55,694 bases of DNA from Sulfotelmatobacter sp049792875 (GCA_049792875.1 JBARBI010000342.1:1-55694); one strand, 5' to 3'; shown: positions 24,139 to 33,473, numbered from the stretch's first letter. Notes: generated by a model from the letters alone, not told the origin. Numbers and translations: made by a program.

Positions 24139-26148
24139 CTACCTTCCGTGGTGGTCGAAGTTGAACAGGTCCATCAGGTCTCCGATGGCTGGACTGTTCT
24201 GTGGAACGTAGGGGTTGTGTTCACTGGCGATGGGATTGGGGAAATTGTCACGGCTGCGGTTTGACAGCGGAGCCAGTCCCCAGTTCGCTTCGATGAACTT
24301 CAAAATCGAAACGTGGTCGGTGTAGGTGTGCGAGATGTGGCCGGCCCTCGTATAGGGAGAGACGACCAGGGTGGGGATTCTGGTGCCGTCCCCAAAGTAG
24401 TCGAGCGGTTGGATGTAACCGGAGTCATAGTAGCCGCCGCCTTCATCGAAGGTGACGATGATGGCGGTGCTTTGCCACAAATCCTGGTTGGCCTGGACGC
24501 CCGTGACGATCTTCTTTACGAAGCCTTCAAACAGATTGAGCTTCGAAGAAGCCGGGTGCCCGTCGAGCCAACCGTCGGGTTTCACGTACGACACAGCGGG
24601 CAGCGTTCCATTTTTGATCGCCGCGTAGAGGTCAGTGGTGTCCAGGTTGTGCGCCCGGCCCGCGGCGCTGCTCATGATCGAGGTTTGGTATAGGAAGAAG
24701 TCACAGATGTTGCAGAAGGTGTTGTCTGCGGTGACGTAGTTGTTGTCGGGGTTGGCCAGATAGGTATTCCACTGGTCGCCGTAATAGGCAAAAGAGATGT
24801 TTTTCTCCGTCAGAGCGTCGCCGATGCCACGCAGCGGCGAGGGCGGAATGGTGAAGACCGACTGGCCGGGATCGGAGAGGTCAGCGGGGCTTCCGTTACC
24901 GAGGTATCCGGGGTTGTAGTTGTTCAACAGGTAGTAGTGACCCGAATCGCAATTGGGATTGATGGGCCGGCGCAGCGAGCCCAGGTAGTTCGTGATGGCT
25001 GCCACTTCGCTGCGGGACGTGTCGGAACACTGGGTGTAAGTTCCACCGCCGGAGGAGGCCGATCCGTAGGAGCCGTTGCCGTAGCCATCTTGGGTGTACC
25101 AGTTGTTGGTTCCGGGTTGCGGGTTGGGGTCTTCGATTTCGTCGACGGTACCGGAGTTAGGACCGGCGGAGATAAACTGATTGTGCGGTGGCTCCGTCGG
25201 ATTGCCGTTGGCGTCGGCAAACCAGATCGCGTCGCCGGTACCGAGCATGACGTGGTTGGCGCCGGTTCCACCCATCACGGCCTGGTGGAAGTTGTCGCTC
25301 ATGGCAAAGTTGTCAGCGAGATACTTTAAGTAAGGCGCGTCGTTCTGCTGCATGTTGTAAAAGCCCATGGAAGTCGAGCCTTCCTTGGTGCTGGTGTCGG
25401 TGAAGCCGGCAGCCTGAGGATCCCCGTTGGAACCTGCGCCGATCGTGTCTTCCACCCAGGGGAACAAGTCAGCCTGGCATCCGCTGGGATTCCGTCTGGT
25501 GGCATTCGCAGCATTGCAATCAAACTGCTGCCACATCTGGTAGAAGCGGTGGACGGGGCTGTTGTCGTAGGAGTCGTAGGGGTGGGAGGCCGAGGTCAAC
25601 TGGAAGGGGCCGTTGGGCAGGGACGAGGCGTTCGGAATGCGAGTGTCGACGGCGCCGTGAGCCAGTCCGGTACCACCGGTGGTCAGCAAAACGTAATCCT
25701 CGGGAAGGAGCCCGTTCTCAAATTGCATGGCAGTCGCGGCATCGGGGAATGGCCCAGTGCTGTATCCACCGGCCAGTACCGGTGGCAGCACCGAATACGG
25801 TGTATTGCTGGAGGGATTCAACTGATAGACGCTGGTGTCGCTGGCTGAAGACTGGCTGGCCAGAAAGAAGTTAGGGCCGGGTGTTCCATCAGCGTTGACG
25901 ATGCCTTTGGAGCGCAGATTGGAAACGCTCTCGCCGTGCCGAGGCTGGTACGTGGCGAACACATGATCGAAGGTGCGATTTTCTCCGATGATCACGATCA
26001 CATGCTTAATGGGTGTGGCGGTGGAATGTTTGTGGTGATCTTCAGCGGCGGCGGGAAACGGCGCTCCGAGATTAGCGATGAGCGCAACAAGGCTTGCACC
26101 GACGGCGACGTGCTGCCTGGCATTTGCCAGGAAACCGGATGTGGACAT
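24139..26148 (-). CDS. Secreted phosphoesterase (phospholipase C / AcpA-like)
   Basis: The 669-residue product starts at ATG 26148, preceded by a strong AGGAGG; a longer frame to 26193 is less likely. A signal peptide runs to about residue 35 (cleavage near AAAED). The catalytic region opens with PIKHVIVIIGENRTFDHVFATY, where ENRTFDH holds the metal-binding Glu/Asn and the nucleophile threonine of the phosphoesterase family (PF04185). Later motifs include GGTGANHVMLGTGDA and FDEGGGYYDSGY with metal ligands. Members release phosphate from phospholipids or other esters outside the cell, which fits with the nearby pho regulators, though no Pho box was identified. Confidence 0.87.
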   Translation of the reverse strand: MSTSGFLANARQHVAVGASLVALIANLGAPFPAAAEDHHKHSTATPIKHVIVIIGENRTFDHVFATYQPRHGESVSNLRSKGIVNADGTPGPNFFLASQSSASDTSVYQLNPSSNTPYSVLPPVLAGGYSTGPFPDAATAMQFENGLLPEDYVLLTTGGTGLAHGAVDTRIPNASSLPNGPFQLTSASHPYDSYDNSPVHRFYQMWQQFDCNAANATRRNPSGCQADLFPWVEDTIGAGSNGDPQAAGFTDTSTKEGSTSMGFYNMQQNDAPYLKYLADNFAMSDNFHQAVMGGTGANHVMLGTGDAIWFADANGNPTEPPHNQFISAGPNSGTVDEIEDPNPQPGTNNWYTQDGYGNGSYGSASSGGGTYTQCSDTSRSEVAAITNYLGSLRRPINPNCDSGHYYLLNNYNPGYLGNGSPADLSDPGQSVFTIPPSPLRGIGDALTEKNISFAYYGDQWNTYLANPDNNYVTADNTFCNICDFFLYQTSIMSSAAGRAHNLDTTDLYAAIKNGTLPAVSYVKPDGWLDGHPASSKLNLFEGFVKKIVTGVQANQDLWQSTAIIVTFDEGGGYYDSGYIQPLDYFGDGTRIPTLVVSPYTRAGHISHTYTDHVSILKFIEANWGLAPLSNRSRDNFPNPIASEHNPYVPQNSPAIGDLMDLFNFDHHGR

Positions 26149-26392
26149 GAATTTTCCTCCTGCGAGAACTACAGAGGACAAGGTAGTGGGCACGAGGTTA
26201 CGAACAGGTGACGAGGGGATGAAATCAAGATTAAAAGAAATCCACAGGCATGCTGGCTCACTGGATTGGCGGGAGGGACAGATTTATTGGGAAGCGCGAA
26301 TTGCGGGAAGCAATATAAACGCCAGGTTAGGAGATTTACACAGGAGGAGACGGCAAAAAGGGGAAATAGCGGGTCGCTTTGTCGGGTGAACA

Positions 26393-26432
26393 GCCCCACT
26401 TCTCGCAAAGAACGCGAGAAATGGGGCACCCG
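26393..26432 (-). repeat. Palindromic GCCCCA element between divergent genes (family P, copy 8)
   Basis: The minus strand reads GGGTGCCCCATTTCTCGCG, loop, TGCGAGAAGTGGGGC. Unlike most copies it lies between the 5' ends of two divergent genes, so it cannot be a terminator for either. It is followed by short CACCCGG repeats. Confidence 0.65.
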
Positions 26433-26507
26433 GCACCCGGGGGCACCCGGGGGAGCCGGGCACGGCACTACCTTCCCAGTACCGTTATGATTCTGGGAAG
26501 AATGAAT

Positions 26508-27305
26508 ATGCTTGGCTCGCCAACTCTTCTGGGGATCCCTTTTGATGCTTACTCCTCCTATCTGCGGGGCACGGGGGAGGCTCCGTCGAAGATCCGGGAG
26601 GCGCTGCGGTGCGATGCATCGAACGCCTGGTCGGAGCTGGGTGTGGACTTGGGGGTGGCAGGGGTGTACGGGGATGCGGGAGATCTGAGGTTCCGGGAAG
26701 AGGATGCTTTCGGCGCGATTGAGGCTGAGGTGGGTAAACTCCTCGAGCAGGGGGCACGGCCCGTGTCGTTGGGCGGAGATCATTCGATTACCTTTCCAAT
26801 CGTGAAGGCGGTGGCGCGGCGGTATCCGGAGCTGACGGTTTTTCATTTTGACGCGCATCCGGATTTGTATGAAGAGTTCGAGGGGAACCGGTTGTCGCAT
26901 GCCTGCCCATTCGCGCGGATCCTGGAAGCGGGGTTGGCAAAGAGGTTGGTGCAGGTGGGGATCCGAACCCTCAATCGTCATCAGCGTGAACAGGCACAGA
27001 GGTTTGGAGTAGAAGTGGTGGAGATGGGGGCGTTGCCGGCTTACGAGAAGTTGAAAGCGGCGGGGGCGGTGTATATCACATTTGATATGGACGTGCTGGA
27101 TCCAGCGTTCGCGCCAGGGGTATCACACCGCGAGCCCGGTGGGCTGTCGGTGCGGGAGGCGATTGCCCATCTGCATGCGATCGAGGGAGAGATCGTGGGA
27201 GCGGATGTAGTGGAGTACAACCCGGTGCAGGATATTGCGGGAGTGACGGCAACGGTAGCTGCGAAAATTCTGAAGGAGATTTTGGGGAAGATGATTGTGG
27301 GGTGA
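26508..27305 (+). CDS. Arginase/agmatinase family protein
   Basis: The 265-residue product has all binuclear manganese ligands of the ureohydrolase family: histidine in GGDHSIT, the D-x-H-x-D set in FDAHPDLY, and the aspartates in DMDVLDPAFAPG. Family members hydrolyse arginine, agmatine or guanidino compounds to urea and an amine. The ATG at 26508 is chosen because GGGAAG is seven bases upstream; longer frames translate the palindromic repeat at 26393-26432. The exact substrate cannot be told from sequence; the length fits agmatinase-like members. It is divergent from the secreted phosphoesterase and lies upstream of the RND genes. Confidence 0.85.
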   Translation: MLGSPTLLGIPFDAYSSYLRGTGEAPSKIREALRCDASNAWSELGVDLGVAGVYGDAGDLRFREEDAFGAIEAEVGKLLEQGARPVSLGGDHSITFPIVKAVARRYPELTVFHFDAHPDLYEEFEGNRLSHACPFARILEAGLAKRLVQVGIRTLNRHQREQAQRFGVEVVEMGALPAYEKLKAAGAVYITFDMDVLDPAFAPGVSHREPGGLSVREAIAHLHAIEGEIVGADVVEYNPVQDIAGVTATVAAKILKEILGKMIVG

Positions 27306-27436
27306 GGTTCGGATCCCGGATCGGGTAACCCCTTCCCAGAGGACACGGAGAGACAGAGGAAGCTTCCGGGCGGTTGCGGTTCGATTCTGTGAGTCCGAGC
27401 CGGTTTGTTACATTAGTACGAACGATTTTCTGACTT

Positions 27437-28546
27437 ATGGCAAACAACTTCAAGAAATTGATGACGCGGGGCTTGCGGGCTGCGGGTTTGACGGTGTGTG
27501 TGATTGGGCTGGGCTGCGGCAGCAAGCCGGGACGGAATCCTCAGGCGGGTGGGCCGGGGGCGATGCCGGTCAAGGTGCTGGAGGCGCAAGCGGTGGCGGT
27601 GAACGATGCGTCCGAGTACGTGGCCACACTGAAGTCGAGGGATTCGGCCGTGATTATGCCGCAGGTGGAGGGGCAGATCACGCAGATTTTTGTGCACTCG
27701 GGCGACCGGGTGGAGGCCGGGAGTCCGTTGATTGAGATTGATCCTCTGAAGCAGCAGGCCACGGTAAAGAGCCAGGAGAGTGCGCGGGCGGCGCAGGAGG
27801 CTCAGCTGAGTTGGGCGAAGAAGCAGTATGAGCGCACGCAGGGACTGGCTGCCGCGGGGGTGGTCAGCAAGCAGGACCTGGACCAGGCGAAATCGACTCT
27901 GGACGCGGCCCAGGCGCAGTTGGAAGCGCTCGATGAGCAGGTGAAAGAGCAACAGGTGCAGCTGCACTATTACAAGGTGGTCGCGCTGCGCAGCGGGATT
28001 GTGGGAGATATTCCGGTGCATGTCGGAGACCGGGTCGCGACCACGACCCAGCTGACGACGGTCGACCAGCCGGGGAGCCTGGAAGCGTATGTGTATGTGC
28101 CGATCGAGCGGTCGTCGCAGCTCAAGATGAATCTGCCGGTGCAGGTGCTCGACAGCAACGGCAAAGTGCTGGCCGATTCGAGGGTCAGCTTTATCTCTCC
28201 GCAGGTGGATAACACGACGCAAACGGTTCTGCTGAAGGCGCGCATTGCCAACGGGAATGATGCGCTGCGGCAGTCGCAGTTCATCCGGGCGCGCGTGGTG
28301 TGGGGAACTCATAAGAATCCGCAAGTGCCGATCCTGGCGGTGTCGCGGCTGTCGGGACAATATTTTGCATTCGTGGCGGAGCCGCAGAACGGCGGGTCGT
28401 TCGTGGCGCGGCAGAAGCCGCTGAAGATCGGACAGACCGTAGGGAACGATTACGAAGTGCAGGACGGCATCAAGCCCGGAGATAAAGTGATTATCTCCGG
28501 GACGCAGTTTCTGCTGGATGGCGTGCCGGTGATTCCGCTGAGCTGA
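27437..28546 (+). CDS. RND efflux system periplasmic adaptor (membrane fusion protein)
   Basis: The 369-residue product has an N-terminal leader ending in a cysteine (VIGLGCGSKPG), so it may be a lipoprotein. It has the adaptor order: barrel-sandwich hybrid half-motif (QVEGQITQIFVHSGDRVEAGSPLIEID), an alpha-helical hairpin with strong heptads at about residues 100-165, the second half-motif (LRSGIVGDIPVHVGDRV), a beta-barrel and a membrane-proximal domain ending GTQFLLDGVPVIPL. It links the inner-membrane pump encoded 150 bp downstream to an outer-membrane channel. No TolC-like gene is in the window. Confidence 0.9.
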   Translation: MANNFKKLMTRGLRAAGLTVCVIGLGCGSKPGRNPQAGGPGAMPVKVLEAQAVAVNDASEYVATLKSRDSAVIMPQVEGQITQIFVHSGDRVEAGSPLIEIDPLKQQATVKSQESARAAQEAQLSWAKKQYERTQGLAAAGVVSKQDLDQAKSTLDAAQAQLEALDEQVKEQQVQLHYYKVVALRSGIVGDIPVHVGDRVATTTQLTTVDQPGSLEAYVYVPIERSSQLKMNLPVQVLDSNGKVLADSRVSFISPQVDNTTQTVLLKARIANGNDALRQSQFIRARVVWGTHKNPQVPILAVSRLSGQYFAFVAEPQNGGSFVARQKPLKIGQTVGNDYEVQDGIKPGDKVIISGTQFLLDGVPVIPLS

Positions 28547-28695
28547 GAATCGGCTTCGCGGCTGCCGGGTGTCAGGAACGAATAGCGAACAGCAATTGCT
28601 TTAGCGTCTTGAGTCTATGAGCCGGAAGCCGGTAGCCGTTTCCAATACAGTTGTGATTCGTGATTGAGCAGTGAACGCTGCACACGGGATTCCTC

Positions 28696-31600
28696 ATGTT
28701 TGTTAACTTCTTCATTCAACGTCCGGTATTTGCCGCGGTTTGCGCGCTGCTGATTGTTCTGGCGGGCGCGGCGGTCAGTCCCACGCTGCCGATCTCGCAG
28801 TTTCCGAATCTGACTCCGCCGCAGGTGGGCGTTACCAGCGTCTACATTGGGGCCAGCGCGCAGACCGTGGAGAGCGCGGTCACGATTCCCATCGAGCAGC
28901 AAATCAACGGCGCGGAGGGGATGAAGTACATCACTTCCACCAGCGGCAACGATGGAACCAGCATCGTCACCGCTACGTTTGATCTGAACCGCAACCCGGA
29001 TCTGGCGACCGTAGACATTCAGAACCGCGTGAACACGGCACAGGGACGGCTGCCGAGCGCGGTCAAAGCGGTGGGCATCACGACGGCGAAAACTTCGCAG
29101 AACTTTGTGTTTGGCGCGGCCGTCTTCTCGGACAAAGAGCAAAACTATCCCACGCTGTTCTTGAGCAACTATCTCGACGTCTACGTGCGGGATTCGTTGA
29201 AGCGCATTCCGGGGGTCGCCGATGTGATCATCTTCGGCGAGCGCAAATACTCGATGCGGCTGTGGCTGGATCCGGGGCGGTTGGCCGGACGCGGGCTGAC
29301 GGCGACGGACGTGGTGAGCGCGTTGTCGGAGCAGAACGTCGAAGTGGCCGCCGGACAAGTAGGACAGCAGCCTTCCATCGCGGGGCAACAGTACCAGATC
29401 AGCGTGCGGGCGGTGGGGCGGTTGAGCGAGACGGCGCAATTCGACAACATCATTCTGAAGACCAACGCGGATGGCACGCTGGTCCGATTGAAGGATGTCG
29501 GGCACGCCGAGTTGGGCGCGGAGAGTTATGCCAACGATGTGCAATTTGATGGGCAGGATGCGATGGGGCTGGCCGTCACCCAGCTCTCGACCGCGAACGC
29601 GCTCGACGTAGACCGGCGGGCGATTGCCGAACTGGACCGACTGTCGAAGAGTTTCCCTCCCGGCATGCATTACAAAGTCGCATTCGACACCACCGACGCC
29701 GTGGGCGAATCGATTCGTGACGTGGTCTACACGGTAGGTTCGGCGATCCTGCTGGTCATCCTGGTGATCTTTATCTTTCTGGGCGACTGGAGGACGACGA
29801 TGATTCACTTTATCGCCACTCCAGTTTCGCTCATCGGCACCTTTGTCTTTGTGAAGCTACTCGGCTTCTCCGTCAACACGCTGACCCTGTTCGGCATCAC
29901 ACTGGCTACCGGCCTGGTCGTGGACGACGCAATCGTCGTGATTGAAAACATAGAGCGCCACATCACTGAAGGCGAACATGACTCCCACAAAGCGGCTGCA
30001 GCAGCCACCGCCGAGATCACCAGCGCCGTCATCGCCACTTCGCTGGTGCTCTGTGCCGTGTTTGTGCCGGTTGCGTTCTTTCCGGGGACCACGGGCATTC
30101 TGTTTCGCCAGTTTGCGCTGACCATCGCATTTTCCATTGCCATTTCCGCCTTCAACGCGCTCACCCTGGCTCCGGTGCTGGCGGCGATTTTTCTAAGCGG
30201 CGGGCACCGGAAAAAGTGGTGGTGGCTGCAAAAGTTTGACGACGGGGTCGCTGCCCTCACGCGTGGGTACCGCGGCCTGCTGCATCACGTGCTGAAATAC
30301 AAAGTGGGGATGGCTGTGCTGTTTTTCGCCGGCCTGGGGCTCACTTATTTTGTGTTTACGCGGGTGCCGACTGGGTTTGTGCCCGACGAGGATCAGGGAT
30401 ATTTCATCATCGTGATCCAGGCGCCGTCGGGGGCTTCGCTGGAATATACGAAGGCGATTGGGAAGCAAGTTTCGGATCTGCTGGCTGACGTGCCGGAGGC
30501 GGAGGGAACTTTTTCGGTCGCCGGCTTCAGTTTTTCGGGCGCGGCAGCCAACCAGGGACTGATTTTCGTCCCCTTGAAGCCCTATTCGCAGCGCAAAGGC
30601 GACGCCCACAACGCGTCGGCGGTTTTGAACCGCATTCGGCCGCGGATGTTTGGGGTTTCGGGAGCGATCGTGTTTCCGACACTGCCTCCGCCGATTCAGG
30701 GACTGGGACAGTTTGGCGGATTTCAGTTCGTGGTGCAGGATCAGGCGGCGCACAAACTTGAAGAACTGGCTGGCACCGCGCAGGGACTGATGCAGCAGGC
30801 CAGGCAGAACAAGGAACTGACGCGGCTGTTCACGTCTTTTACGGCGAATGATCCGCAATATCTAGTCACCATTGACCGCGAGAAGGCGAAGAGCTTGCAC
30901 GTGCCGCTGTCGCAGATCACGGACACGCTGGGCGTGTATATGGGCTCGGCGTATGTGAACGACTTCGACTTCAACAACCGGTCGTACCGAGTGTATGTGC
31001 AGGCGGACAAGCAATTCAGGGCGCAGGCGGAGAACATGAAACAGTTTTACGTGCGCTCCGACAGCGGGGCGATGGTGCCGTTGGATAACCTGATCACAAT
31101 TACGCAGACGACCACACCGCAGGTGATCAGCCACTACAATTTGTTCCGGTCGGCCGAGATTGATGGCTCGCCGGCGCCGGGATACAGTTCGGGACAAGCG
31201 ATCGCAGCGATGGAAGATCTGGCGAAGAAGATGCCTCAGGGATTCTCCTACAGCTGGACCGGGCTGTCACTGGAGGAATTGCAGGCGGGCGGCACGTCGC
31301 TCCTTCTGTTTGGGCTGGGCACGCTCGTCGTGTACCTGACGCTCTCGGCGCAGTATGAGAGCTTTGTGTTGCCATTTATTGTGTTGCTGGCGGTACCGAT
31401 GGCGTTGCTGGGAGCGCTCGGTGCGCAGTGGATGCGCGGGTTGCAGAATGACGTGTTCTGCCAGGTCGGCCTGGTGATGCTCGTCGGATTGGCGAGCAAG
31501 AATGCGATTCTGATCGTGGAATTTGCGGAGCAGTTGCGCCAGCGCGGGCTTCCGCTGGTGGAAGCGGCGGTGCAGGCAGCAACGATTCGCCTGCGGCCGA

Positions 31601-31830
31601 TTCTGATGACTTCCCTGGCGTTCATCCTGGGCGTGGTGCCGCTGGTGGTGGCTACGGGCGCGGGCGAGAACGGACGGCATTCGGTGGGCACGACTGTGTT
31701 TGGCGGCATGATTATGTCGACCGTGTTGAACCTGTTCTTTATCCCCGTGTTGTATTTGATTATTGAGGGATGGCGGGAACATGGGAAGGCGCCGGTTCGG
31801 GTTGTGGTTGCCTCGGAGCCCGCGTCGTAA
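28696..31830 (+). CDS. RND multidrug efflux permease (HAE1/AcrB type)
   Basis: The 1044-residue product is a full-length AcrB-type pump. It starts MFVNFFIQRPVFAAV with the first membrane helix, followed by a large porter domain, helices 2-6 near 335-500, a second porter domain and helices 8-12. The proton-relay aspartates lie in LATGLVVDDAIVVIENIERH, and GLASKNAILIVEFAEQL in helix 10 holds the conserved lysine. It is driven by the proton gradient and exports drugs or other amphiphiles via the adaptor encoded upstream. No ribosome binding site is clear before the ATG. A dispersed repeat follows the stop codon. Confidence 0.92.
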   Translation: MFVNFFIQRPVFAAVCALLIVLAGAAVSPTLPISQFPNLTPPQVGVTSVYIGASAQTVESAVTIPIEQQINGAEGMKYITSTSGNDGTSIVTATFDLNRNPDLATVDIQNRVNTAQGRLPSAVKAVGITTAKTSQNFVFGAAVFSDKEQNYPTLFLSNYLDVYVRDSLKRIPGVADVIIFGERKYSMRLWLDPGRLAGRGLTATDVVSALSEQNVEVAAGQVGQQPSIAGQQYQISVRAVGRLSETAQFDNIILKTNADGTLVRLKDVGHAELGAESYANDVQFDGQDAMGLAVTQLSTANALDVDRRAIAELDRLSKSFPPGMHYKVAFDTTDAVGESIRDVVYTVGSAILLVILVIFIFLGDWRTTMIHFIATPVSLIGTFVFVKLLGFSVNTLTLFGITLATGLVVDDAIVVIENIERHITEGEHDSHKAAAAATAEITSAVIATSLVLCAVFVPVAFFPGTTGILFRQFALTIAFSIAISAFNALTLAPVLAAIFLSGGHRKKWWWLQKFDDGVAALTRGYRGLLHHVLKYKVGMAVLFFAGLGLTYFVFTRVPTGFVPDEDQGYFIIVIQAPSGASLEYTKAIGKQVSDLLADVPEAEGTFSVAGFSFSGAAANQGLIFVPLKPYSQRKGDAHNASAVLNRIRPRMFGVSGAIVFPTLPPPIQGLGQFGGFQFVVQDQAAHKLEELAGTAQGLMQQARQNKELTRLFTSFTANDPQYLVTIDREKAKSLHVPLSQITDTLGVYMGSAYVNDFDFNNRSYRVYVQADKQFRAQAENMKQFYVRSDSGAMVPLDNLITITQTTTPQVISHYNLFRSAEIDGSPAPGYSSGQAIAAMEDLAKKMPQGFSYSWTGLSLEELQAGGTSLLLFGLGTLVVYLTLSAQYESFVLPFIVLLAVPMALLGALGAQWMRGLQNDVFCQVGLVMLVGLASKNAILIVEFAEQLRQRGLPLVEAAVQAATIRLRPILMTSLAFILGVVPLVVATGAGENGRHSVGTTVFGGMIMSTVLNLFFIPVLYLIIEGWREHGKAPVRVVVASEPAS

Positions 31831-31834
31831 CTCA

Positions 31835-31934
31835 GGTGCCGTCCCTGGCGGGACTCGGAGTTGTACCATCTTTCCTTACCCAGCACTTTCGTGCCGGGCT
31901 TTCTTATGCCGCCGCTTCGTGGCTGGAGCTATTT
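31835..31934 (+). repeat. Dispersed ~100-bp repeat, family B copy 1
   Basis: It shares with 33380-33473 the ordered blocks GTGCCGTCCCTGGCGGGACTC, then a CCTTACCC/CCTTCCCAC block, GCACTTTCGTGCCGGGCTTTC and CCGC(C)NCTTCG(T/G)GGCTGGA. Several blocks are small hairpins (GTCCC/GGGAC). It lies between the convergent RND permease and SET-domain genes. Confidence 0.6.
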
Positions 31935-31945
31935 TTCTGAGGGGC

Positions 31946-32407
31946 TTAGCGTTTTTGTACAGCCGCGGATTTTTCCCTTCGCGCCTCCTTGCGGCGCATC
32001 TTGGCCATCCAATCCCGGGAATACATGGTGCCGCGGCACTTGGCCGAGCCGCAGTGGCAGGGAGCGGGGGCTTCGTCATCGTAGAGGTTGTAGTCCCAGA
32101 CGAGTTCCTCGCCGGCGGCGATGTCGCGAATCGCGAAGAGCCAGACGCGGCCCTTGATCTCATCAACCTCACAGTTGGGATCACAAGAATGATTGAGGAA
32201 GGCGCCAAGTCCTTCGCCATCGATCACAGTCTTGCCGTCATCCAGTCCATACAAGTAGGTGCGGGAAACGCCATCGTAGCGGTGGTCCGCTTCTTCGGGA
32301 GTGATCCGCTCCCCGGCGTACTCCACCACGCGGGTTCCCTTGCGAATGGGCTTCGCGGCATAGACCCCGACGGAATGAATGGGCGAAGGGCGAACCACAA
32401 GAGACAT
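31946..32407 (-). CDS. SET-domain protein lysine methyltransferase-like protein
   Basis: The 153-residue product is a complete small SET domain. The N-terminal part (SPIHSVGVYAAKPIRKGTRVVEYAGERI) is the SET-N strand region, FLNHSCDPNCEV is the S-adenosylmethionine/pseudoknot motif, and GEELVWDYNLYDD supplies the catalytic tyrosine. A post-SET cysteine cluster follows (CHCGSAKCRGTM), three cysteines that with the pseudoknot cysteine can bind zinc. Family members methylate lysines in proteins using S-adenosylmethionine; the bacterial target is unknown. The tail is basic. ATG at 32407; the gene ends near a dispersed repeat. Confidence 0.88.
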   Translation of the reverse strand: MSLVVRPSPIHSVGVYAAKPIRKGTRVVEYAGERITPEEADHRYDGVSRTYLYGLDDGKTVIDGEGLGAFLNHSCDPNCEVDEIKGRVWLFAIRDIAAGEELVWDYNLYDDEAPAPCHCGSAKCRGTMYSRDWMAKMRRKEARREKSAAVQKR

Positions 32408-32527
32408 GAACTAATTTCGCACGGGCGGGCAGTTTTAGGGAATGCAAAAAAGCAAGACCGCGCAGCACCATCGGATGGATCGGGGCAAGTCTGGCCAACC
32501 GGGGCGGTTGGTCGCGTTCGAGAAACG

Positions 32528-32571
32528 CAAAGCCCCACTTTTCGCAACAAGCATGAGAAATGGAGCCCCCG
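32528..32571 (-). terminator. Palindromic GCCCCA element (family P, copy 9)
   Basis: The minus strand reads GGGGGCTCCATTTCTCATGC, loop, GCGAAAAGTGGGGCTTTGC. It begins 19 bases after the stop of the gene at 32590 and is a more degenerate copy with two stem mismatches. Confidence 0.5.
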
Positions 32572-32589
32572 TTTTTGTGGGTGCTTGGT

Positions 32590-33219
32590 TTACGGATCGT
32601 AAACGGAGCTTCCAAAGCCCTGCTGGCGGGCGGCGTCCTGCATTTCTTCGAGGCGTTTTTGCTGCTCTTCCAGTTGGGCCTTCATGGATTCTGCTTGATC
32701 TTGCTTCTGCTTCTGGCGTTCGTTCCACTGCACGCATCCGGAAACGCAGTTGCCCCCGGCGTAGTGAATGGATTCGTTGAGCACGTTCAGTTGGCTCTGC
32801 AGAGAAGCAATGGCGTTCTTCTGGGCCTGAATCTGGGACTTCCACTGTTCGGCGGGCGCTTTTTGCGCCCCGTCGTTTGGCTGGTCGGGGGCGGTGGATG
32901 GAGTCTGAGAACCGCGTCCGGAAGTCAGCGTCGATCCGACGTGCGCAGGCATCTCATCGTTGGTGATGACATGAGGGGCCTTAGCGGGTTGAGCGTTCTT
33001 GACGGTTGCCTCGGTGCCCGGGGCATCCTTCGTCGGCGCGTCCTTACCCTGCGAATCCTTCGCAGGTGCGTCTTTGGCCGGAGCGTCTTTCTGCTGCTTT
33101 TGCAAGCGGGCCTGACGGGCCACATCTCCGAGCGAAGGGGAATCCTGCCCGTAAGTCAGGAATGCGCACACGAAAATGCCGGCCGCAAGTAGGAAGCAAG
33201 CTCGCCGCGTCCGCGTCAT
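32590..33219 (-). CDS. Exported coiled-coil protein with KDAPAKDA repeats
   Basis: The 209-residue product starts at an ATG with GGAGGT four bases upstream, favouring 33219 over a longer frame. A signal peptide runs to about FLTYGQ. Residues about 45-75 are imperfect repeats of the type KDAPAKDAPAKDSQGKDAPT. The C-terminal 90 residues form a Gln/Lys/Glu-rich coiled coil (QIQAQKNAIASLQSQLNVLNES, then QKQKQDQAESMKAQLEEQQKRLEEM), interrupted by CVSGC. No known family is recognised. It is probably a periplasmic structural protein. Confidence 0.65.
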   Translation of the reverse strand: MTRTRRACFLLAAGIFVCAFLTYGQDSPSLGDVARQARLQKQQKDAPAKDAPAKDSQGKDAPTKDAPGTEATVKNAQPAKAPHVITNDEMPAHVGSTLTSGRGSQTPSTAPDQPNDGAQKAPAEQWKSQIQAQKNAIASLQSQLNVLNESIHYAGGNCVSGCVQWNERQKQKQDQAESMKAQLEEQQKRLEEMQDAARQQGFGSSVYDP

Positions 33220-33379
33220 GATGACCTCCAGCAGCAATCCGTAGAGGGGACGGTGTGCTGGAACTATGGTATCGCTGAGGGCGGGGCGGTGGGGGGTTAC
33301 GTTCGTACAGGTGCTCCCGGGGCGATCCCAAGAGAAGGGGCAAATGTCCTTCAGGGGCTACAGAGTGTGCCTGAGAACT

Positions 33380-33473
33380 CGTGCCGTCCCTGCGGGACTC
33401 GCCTCACCTTCCCACTTCTACCGGCACTCCCGGGCCGGGCTTTCACATACCGCCCCTTCGGGGCTGGAATTCT
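33380..33473 (+). repeat. Dispersed ~100-bp repeat, family B copy 2
   Basis: Same block order as 31835-31934: GTGCCGTCCCTGCGGGACTC, CCTTCCCAC, GGCACTCCCGGGCCGGGCTT and CCGCCCCTTCGGGGCTGGAAT. It sits in the 375-bp gene-free stretch 33220-33594, which otherwise shows no feature I can support. Confidence 0.6.

Noticed and set aside
26379..26507. N-terminal extension of the arginase-family protein
   Set aside because: It translates the palindromic repeat at 26393-26432 and has no ribosome binding site; the same applies to sucA upstream of 23930.
930..32571. CRISPR array made of the GCCCCA palindromes
   Set aside because: Copies are kilobases apart, in different orientations and without regular spacers.
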